Source of the DNA: Bacteroidales bacterium
GTDB taxonomy: Bacteria; Bacteroidota; Bacteroidia; Bacteroidales; UBA932
Length of the DNA stretch: 9,568 nt
Assembly (NCBI GenBank): GCA_017551405.1
Contig: JAFZLP010000088.1
Coordinates: 1-9,568 of the forward strand
Direction of reading: 5' to 3'
Of this stretch, positions 4,997 through 9,568 are shown piece by piece (within the stretch, counting starts at the first letter, position 1; the number at the start of each line of letters is the position of its first letter). The position numbers were made by a program, and so were the translations under genes. The notes under the pieces are model-generated. The model was not told where the DNA came from, searched no databases, and worked only from the letters and a program-made list of their open reading frames with translations.

Positions 4997-7438
4997 ATGA
5001 AAGTTTCTTACAATTGGCTTAAGGAGTATCTCGACTGTGACCTCACGCCCGCACAGGTGGCCGAGGTGATGACTAATATCGGCATAGAGGTCGCGGGTGT
5101 CGAGGAAGAGGAGGAAGTCCCCGGCGGACTCGCCGGCGTGGTAGTGGCGCAAGTGCTTGAATGCGAGCCCCATCCCGATTCTGACCATCTCCATGTGACC
5201 AAGGTCGACGACGGCACCGGAGAGCCCCTTACCGTGGTTTGCGGCGCTCCCAACGTGGCTGCCGGACAGAAGGTGCTCTTCGCAAGGATAGGCGCCGTGC
5301 TCCCCGGAGACTTCAAGATTAAGAAAAGCAAGATCCGCGGAGTGGAGTCGTTCGGCATGATCTGCGCCGAAGACGAACTCGGCATAGGCACCAGCCACGA
5401 CGGCATCATGGTGCTGCCGGCCGATGCCGTGGTGGGCACTCCCGCAAAAGAGTATCTGCACCTGAAGACCATGGCCGTGATAGAGTATGAACTCACCGCC
5501 AACAGGGTCGATGCGGCTTCGCACATCGGTGTCGCCCGCGACATATACGCATGGATGGCCCTGAACAGGAAGAGGGGCGGAATCAACTATCCCGATGTCT
5601 CCGCCTTCAAGGCGGGTGAGGGCCAGGGCATCCCTGTCGAGGTGCTCGACAGCGAGGGCGCACCCCGCTATACCGGCCTCACCATCAGGGGAATAAAGGT
5701 CGGACCGTCCCCCGAGTGGCTGCAGCAGAAGCTCCTCAGCATCGGCCTGCATCCCATCAACAACGTGGTGGACATCTCCAATTTCGTGCTGTTCGAACTG
5801 GGGCAGCCCCTGCACACCTTCGACGCCTCCAAGATCAAGGGAGGAAAGGTGATAGTCCGCAGGGCCGCCGAAGGCGAACCCATACGCACGCTCGACGGTG
5901 TGGACCGCAAGCTCAGCGCCAATGACATGGTGATCGCCAACGCCGAAGGCCCGATGTGCATAGCCGGCGTGTTCGGCGGCGAGGAAAGCGGCGTGAGCGA
6001 ATCCACCACCGACCTGTTCATCGAAAGCGCCTATTTCGATCCCGCAAGCATACGCCGTACCTCCAAGAGCCAGGGCCTGCAGACCGACGCCTCGTTCCGT
6101 TACGAGCGCGGATGCGACCCCGACGTGGTCATCTACGCCCTCAAGCGCGCGGCGCTGCTGGTGCTCGAGCTGGCCGGAGGCCATGTGGAAGGCGGCATTC
6201 AGGAAGTGTACCCGAAGAAGATAGAGCACAAGGTCATCGACATCGACTACGACCGCATCGATGCGTTCGTGGGCCAGAAGATTGGCCGTGAGGCGATCGA
6301 AACCATACTGGGAGCCCTCCGTTACGAGTTCCTGAAGAAAGACGAGCATGGCGCCACGGTGGAGGCTCCGTCCTATATGATAGACGTTTACCGTCCCGCC
6401 GACGTGATTGAGGAAATCCTCAGGATCTACGGCTACGACAACATCGCGCTTCCGCATCACATGAAGATGAGCGTGAACGCTACACCCAAGCCGGATCCCG
6501 AAGCCACCCGCAACCAGATAAGCAACTTCCTGGCTGCCAACGGCTTCACTGAAACCATGAACAACTCGCTCACCAGGGAAGACTACTACAGGGACCTGAC
6601 CGCCTTCCCGGCGGAGCGCTGCGTGCATATTGTGAACCCCCTCAGCTCCGATCTCGCCGTGATGAGGCAGACCCTCATCATGAACGGTCTCGAGGTGGTC
6701 GCGTACAATGTGAACCGTCAGATCTACCGCGTCAAGACGTTCGAGTACGGCTCTGTATATCAGCGCCTTCCCGAAAAGTCTTCCGAGACTCTCGAAGGCT
6801 ACGAAGAGCATCCGTGCTTCGCCATGTTCATGAGCGGCACCCCCGAAAAGAACTGGGACGCAGCTGCCCGCAAGGGTGATTTCTACCAGCTCAAAGGCTA
6901 TCTCGAGCTGCTCATGAAGCGTTACGGGATCGACCTTTACCAGCTCCCGTCCGCTCCCGCTCCCGAAGACGTCTTCTCCGAAGGCTTGAAATACTGCCTT
7001 CCCGGCTCGAGCAGGCAGCTGGCCGTCATCGGCGTGGTCAAGCCCGCCCTTGCCAAGCGCTTCGGCATCAAGCAGGAGGTCGTTGCGTGCGAGATCAACT
7101 GGAACGAGCTCTTCACTCTCATCAAGAGGGGCAAGATCACCTTCAGCGAGCTTCCGCAGTTCCCGCAGGTGCGCCGCGACCTCGCGCTTCTTCTCGACGA
7201 GAAGGTCAGCTACGGCGAGCTCCGCGCCTCGGCGTTCAGGAATGCAAAGCATCTCCTGCGTCAGGTGGGCCTGTTCGACGTCTACCGCGGCGACAAGATC
7301 CCGTTCGGCAAGAAACAGTATGCCATGAGTTTCGTGCTGCGCGACAACGAGCGCACCCTCACCGACGAGGACGTGGAGCGTATCATGAACAGGATTCTGG
7401 ACAGCTTCAAGAAAGATTTCGGCGCCGAACTCCGATGA
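4997..7438 (+). CDS. pheT: Phenylalanine--tRNA ligase beta subunit
   Basis: PheT is the beta half of the (alpha-beta)2 enzyme that charges tRNA-Phe and removes mis-attached tyrosine. The 813-residue product is full length. It has an N-terminal start motif (MKVSYNWLKEYL), a tRNA-binding OB fold at about 41-151, and a B3/4 editing domain at about 215-390. Within that are GVFGGEESGVSE and FIESAYF, whose Glu343 probably corresponds to the editing-site Glu of the Thermus enzyme. The B5 domain is at about 407-482 (YRPADVIEEILRIYGYDNI), followed by a catalytic-like core to about 700 and a C-terminal FDX-ACB anticodon domain from about 720. The partner pheS is not in the window. ftsY ends 3 nt upstream in the same frame. 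The stop overlaps the next start as ATGA, suggesting translational coupling. The gene contains no TTA, CTA or TCA codons, which leaves the opposite strand open as a spurious long frame. Confidence 0.98.
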   Translation: MKVSYNWLKEYLDCDLTPAQVAEVMTNIGIEVAGVEEEEEVPGGLAGVVVAQVLECEPHPDSDHLHVTKVDDGTGEPLTVVCGAPNVAAGQKVLFARIGAVLPGDFKIKKSKIRGVESFGMICAEDELGIGTSHDGIMVLPADAVVGTPAKEYLHLKTMAVIEYELTANRVDAASHIGVARDIYAWMALNRKRGGINYPDVSAFKAGEGQGIPVEVLDSEGAPRYTGLTIRGIKVGPSPEWLQQKLLSIGLHPINNVVDISNFVLFELGQPLHTFDASKIKGGKVIVRRAAEGEPIRTLDGVDRKLSANDMVIANAEGPMCIAGVFGGEESGVSESTTDLFIESAYFDPASIRRTSKSQGLQTDASFRYERGCDPDVVIYALKRAALLVLELAGGHVEGGIQEVYPKKIEHKVIDIDYDRIDAFVGQKIGREAIETILGALRYEFLKKDEHGATVEAPSYMIDVYRPADVIEEILRIYGYDNIALPHHMKMSVNATPKPDPEATRNQISNFLAANGFTETMNNSLTREDYYRDLTAFPAERCVHIVNPLSSDLAVMRQTLIMNGLEVVAYNVNRQIYRVKTFEYGSVYQRLPEKSSETLEGYEEHPCFAMFMSGTPEKNWDAAARKGDFYQLKGYLELLMKRYGIDLYQLPSAPAPEDVFSEGLKYCLPGSSRQLAVIGVVKPALAKRFGIKQEVVACEINWNELFTLIKRGKITFSELPQFPQVRRDLALLLDEKVSYGELRASAFRNAKHLLRQVGLFDVYRGDKIPFGKKQYAMSFVLRDNERTLTDEDVERIMNRILDSFKKDFGAELR

Positions 7439-7971
7439 AACCCGCAGTAAGACACGCATTGGCCGCACTCGCGCTTGTGCTCGCGCTTTCCGCGTGCACC
7501 AAGCGCGCGAGGGTGATTCCCGAGAAGAAATTCGCGCGGATCACTGCCGAAATGCTGCTTGCCGACCAGTGGATTTCTAACAACCGGGCGGCCAGGCGCG
7601 TTGCCGATACCACGCTGTTTTACGGGCTTATTTTCGATAAATACGGCTATTCGTTCAAAGACTACGACAAAAGCCTGAAGTATTACCTGAAGTATCCCCC
7701 CATATATGCGAAGGTTTACGAACGTGCCGCCGACATCCTCGAAAAGGAGCTGGTTACGGTAAAAGAGGAAACCATACGCGAGAAAGCGATTCAGGAGCTG
7801 GAGCAATACCTGCATAAGTATGCTCCAAAATATGTTGATTTCCAGCGAGATACGCTAATAGGAAAAGATTTTTATGTTACGCGAAGAGACAGTGTTCGGG
7901 CCGATACGGTCGAGACGGCTCGGGAACTCACTCGGGATAAACCTGCTCCCAGAGAGAGGGAAGATCTGTAA
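7435..7971 (+). CDS. DUF4296 lipoprotein
   Basis: This 178-residue protein begins with a lipoprotein signal peptide: basic MKPAVRH, a hydrophobic Ala/Leu stretch at 8-18 and lipobox LSAC with Cys21 as the lipidation site. The residues after Cys21 (TKRARV) are basic, without the acidic run of Bacteroidetes surface-export signals, so a periplasm-facing location is likelier. Residues about 28-106 match my memory of DUF4296, a Bacteroidota family of unknown function: KFARITAEMLLADQWI, then LFYGLIFDKYGYSFKDYDKSLKYYLKYPPIYAKVYERAADILEKEL. A helical, charged region follows. The start ATG overlaps the pheT stop (ATGA), which supports this start over the longer upstream frame that runs antiphase inside pheT. 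The last 32 codons (147-178) overlap the following radical SAM gene in another frame and encode a very charged, low-complexity tail. Function is unknown. Confidence 0.85.
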   Translation: MKPAVRHALAALALVLALSACTKRARVIPEKKFARITAEMLLADQWISNNRAARRVADTTLFYGLIFDKYGYSFKDYDKSLKYYLKYPPIYAKVYERAADILEKELVTVKEETIREKAIQELEQYLHKYAPKYVDFQRDTLIGKDFYVTRRDSVRADTVETARELTRDKPAPREREDL

Positions 7972-8629
7972 TTTCGACTGCATTTACTGCGAATGCGGTT
8001 GGAATCGGGACGGACGCGGCGACAGCAAGCTGCCCTCCGCCTCGAAGGTCCGTTCCGCGCTCGAGGCTAAGCTCACTGAGTGTGCCGCGGCCGGTGTCCC
8101 CATTGACTCCATCACTTTCTCGGGAGACGGTGAACCCACCCTCAATCCGGAGTTCCCGCAGATAATCGACGACACCCTGGCCCTGCGTGACAAGTACTAT
8201 CCGAATGCGGTCGTGTCGGTGCTCTCGAATGCCACTATGATCGGCAGGAAGGAGGTTTTCGATGCGCTCAGGAAGGTGGACAAGCCCATCCTCAAACTGG
8301 ATGCTCCCACCGACGAAGCGGTGCGGGTTATCAATCATCCGCAGGGCGATTACCACGTTGACGACGTCGTACGCAACCTGGCCGCCTTCGAGGGGGATTT
8401 CATTCTCCAGACCATGTTCCTCCGCGCCCCCGGCTTCGATTCTTCCTCGCAGGAAATCCTCGGCCCCTGGATGGACATAGTCCGGAAGCTTCGTCCCCGC
8501 GAGATAATGGTCTACACCATAGACCGCCCCGTTCCGGGGGAGGGTTTAAGCAAGTTCACCGGGGAGGAAATGCGCTCCCTCGTGCAACCGCTTATAGATG
8601 AAGGGTTTAAAATTCAGATAAAGTCATGA
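7874..8629 (+). CDS. Radical SAM protein, COG0731-like
   Basis: This is a 251-residue radical S-adenosylmethionine enzyme. The iron-sulfur motif CxxxCxxC is at Cys32, Cys36 and Cys39 (CNFDCIYC), with a further Cys41. SGDGEPT at 83-89 is the glycine-rich SAM-contacting motif. The opening VFGPIRSRRLGNSLGINLLP is typical of bacterial COG0731 relatives, a group that includes archaeal Taw1 (wyosine tRNA synthesis). It has no cysteines before Cys32, so the second N-terminal cluster of Taw1 is missing and the same reaction cannot be assumed. ATG 7874 is the first usable start, because an in-frame stop lies at 7859-7861 and conserved sequence begins at codon 7. It therefore truly overlaps the lipoprotein gene by 98 nt. 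Its stop overlaps deoC as ATGA. The substrate is unknown. Confidence 0.88.
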   Translation: MLREETVFGPIRSRRLGNSLGINLLPERGKICNFDCIYCECGWNRDGRGDSKLPSASKVRSALEAKLTECAAAGVPIDSITFSGDGEPTLNPEFPQIIDDTLALRDKYYPNAVVSVLSNATMIGRKEVFDALRKVDKPILKLDAPTDEAVRVINHPQGDYHVDDVVRNLAAFEGDFILQTMFLRAPGFDSSSQEILGPWMDIVRKLRPREIMVYTIDRPVPGEGLSKFTGEEMRSLVQPLIDEGFKIQIKS

Positions 8630-9516
8630 CATATTCACAGAAGTACAATTATGCCCCCGACATCGAGGCGATGAAGGCGGCGCTCGGCAAAATCGTTGGA
8701 AGCGAAAAGGATCTCGACTCACCCGAAATCCTCAAAACATGCTTCTCCTTCATGGACCTTACCACGCTGCGCACCCAGGACACCCCTGAAGGCGTGAAGA
8801 AATTCGTCGAAAAGGTGGTGCGTCTGCGCCGCGAGTATCCCTCCTATCCGCTCCCGGCATCGGTGTGCGTGTATCCCAATTTCGCTCCGGTGGTAAAGGC
8901 TGCCCGTCCTTCCGAAGAGCTGCACGTCACCACCGTGGCGAGCTGTTTCCCCAGCGCCCAGAGTTTCCTCGAAGTGAAGGTGCGCGAGTGCGAACTGGCG
9001 GTCGAGAACGGGGCTGACGAGGTGGATATCGTATTGGCTCTCAATTCTTTCCTTGCGGGCGATATGGAAGCTGCAGCCGCCGAGATCCGCGCCATGAAGG
9101 CGGCGATTGACGCCTGCGGCAAGAAGCTCGGACGCCGCGTGGTGCTCAAGGTCATCCTCGAGACCGGTCTGCTCGGCTCTCCCGAAAACATCGCAGAGGC
9201 TTCTTTCCTGGCGATGGAGGCCGGCGCCGATTTCATCAAGACCAGTACCGGCAAGGTGGATGTGAACGCCACTCCGGAGGCGGCGTACATCATGTGCGAA
9301 TGCATCAAGGCTTTCTACCTCAAGACCGGCATTAAGGTCGGTTTTAAGGCCGCCGGCGGCATCTCCAATGCCAAGGACGCCCTCTGCTACTATCACATCG
9401 GCCTCGAAATCCTCGGCCCCGAATGGATGAACAAGGAGACTTTCCGTTTCGGTGTGAGCCGTCTCGGCAACAGCCTCATGAGCGCCATCGAAGGTAAAGA
9501 GGTGGTTTTCTTCTAG
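8626..9516 (+). CDS. deoC: Deoxyribose-phosphate aldolase
   Basis: DeoC splits 2-deoxy-D-ribose 5-phosphate into glyceraldehyde 3-phosphate and acetaldehyde through a Schiff base, in deoxynucleoside breakdown. The 296-residue class I aldolase has the MDLTTL motif near 43-48, GADEVDIV with predicted Asp134, KVILETGLL at 175-183, FIKTSTGK with Schiff-base Lys205, and VGFKAAGGI with Lys241. These correspond to E. coli Asp102, Lys167 and Lys201. It is about 37 residues longer than the E. coli enzyme, mainly in an N-terminal segment before MDLTTL. The start is fixed by the ATGA overlap with the radical SAM gene, suggesting coupled translation. No other deoxynucleoside-catabolism gene is nearby, and no terminator stem is visible in the 52 nt left after its stop. 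Confidence 0.97.
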   Translation: MTYSQKYNYAPDIEAMKAALGKIVGSEKDLDSPEILKTCFSFMDLTTLRTQDTPEGVKKFVEKVVRLRREYPSYPLPASVCVYPNFAPVVKAARPSEELHVTTVASCFPSAQSFLEVKVRECELAVENGADEVDIVLALNSFLAGDMEAAAAEIRAMKAAIDACGKKLGRRVVLKVILETGLLGSPENIAEASFLAMEAGADFIKTSTGKVDVNATPEAAYIMCECIKAFYLKTGIKVGFKAAGGISNAKDALCYYHIGLEILGPEWMNKETFRFGVSRLGNSLMSAIEGKEVVFF

Positions 9517-9568
9517 AAGGCAATAAAGAAAAATAGTTTTTGCTGCAAAATGGCTTTAAGGTTTTGGA

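Noticed and set aside
7087..7434. Upstream extension of the DUF4296 lipoprotein frame inside pheT
   Set aside because: The region encodes the conserved FDX-ACB end of PheT in its own frame. A signal peptide with lipobox begins exactly at ATG 7435, so the extension is a shadow.
4076..7468. A 1,130-codon open frame on the minus strand opposite ftsY and pheT
   Set aside because: It is in exact codon register with two well-identified genes and is open only because they avoid TTA, CTA and TCA. It crosses their junction, starts with GTG inside the lipoprotein gene, and its product resembles no family I know (His-, Gly- and Val-rich antisense translation).
9510..9519. Palindrome CTTCTAGAAG over the deoC stop codon as a terminator or operator
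   Set aside because: It has ten bases with no loop, low stem strength and no T-tract following; probably chance.
9534..9568. Possible promoter (TAGTTTTTGC), small inverted repeat (TTTTGC-T-GCAAAA at 9538-9550) and an ATG at 9550 opening a new gene
   Set aside because: The promoter match needs 3 instead of 2 bases between TA and TTTG and lacks a -33 element. The 6-bp repeat is short. Only six codons follow the ATG before the window ends, so nothing can be identified.
1..9568. Search for a mobile element, defence system, CRISPR array, tRNA or riboswitch
   Set aside because: Genes are tightly packed with no gap above 91 nt, all clear products are housekeeping or small conserved families, and no array-like repeats, cloverleaf or long structured leader could be seen.

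Overview
This window looks like a chromosomal housekeeping segment from a GC-rich member of the Bacteroidota, most likely order Bacteroidales. The evidence is: a DUF4295 small protein directly after rpmG and before ftsY; a DUF4296 lipoprotein; a long Bacteroidetes-type signal peptidase I; near-absence of Shine-Dalgarno sequences; and a TAnnTTTG promoter element. The family or genus cannot be settled from the sequence alone. All genes are on the + strand. There are no RNA genes, insertion sequences, CRISPR arrays or phage genes that I can see.

Region 1 (1-4063) is a translation operon. It runs thrS (3' part only), infC, rpmI, rplT, lepB, rpmB, rpmG and a 53-residue DUF4295 gene. Gaps are 3 to 45 nt and a strong intrinsic terminator closes it at 4031-4063. 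Together these genes charge tRNA-Thr, provide initiation factor 3 and supply four large-subunit proteins (bL35, bL20, bL28, bL33). lepB, the secretory signal peptidase, sits between the two ribosomal-protein groups.

Region 2 (about 4064-9516) is a second run of genes. It starts from a candidate TATATTTG promoter immediately behind the terminator: ftsY (SRP receptor), pheT (Phe-tRNA ligase beta), a DUF4296 lipoprotein, a radical SAM protein and deoC. Spacing is tight: a 3-nt gap, a 4-nt ATGA overlap, a 98-nt overlap and another ATGA overlap, so translational coupling is likely. The last 52 nt hold no identifiable gene.

No new multi-gene system such as defence, secretion or biosynthesis is evident. 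The points most worth following up are: the lone canonical Shine-Dalgarno sequence in front of the DUF4295 gene in an otherwise SD-less lineage; the 98-nt overprinted lipoprotein/radical SAM junction; the radical SAM gene downstream of pheT; the placement of lepB inside a ribosomal-protein operon; and the compact terminator-promoter boundary.
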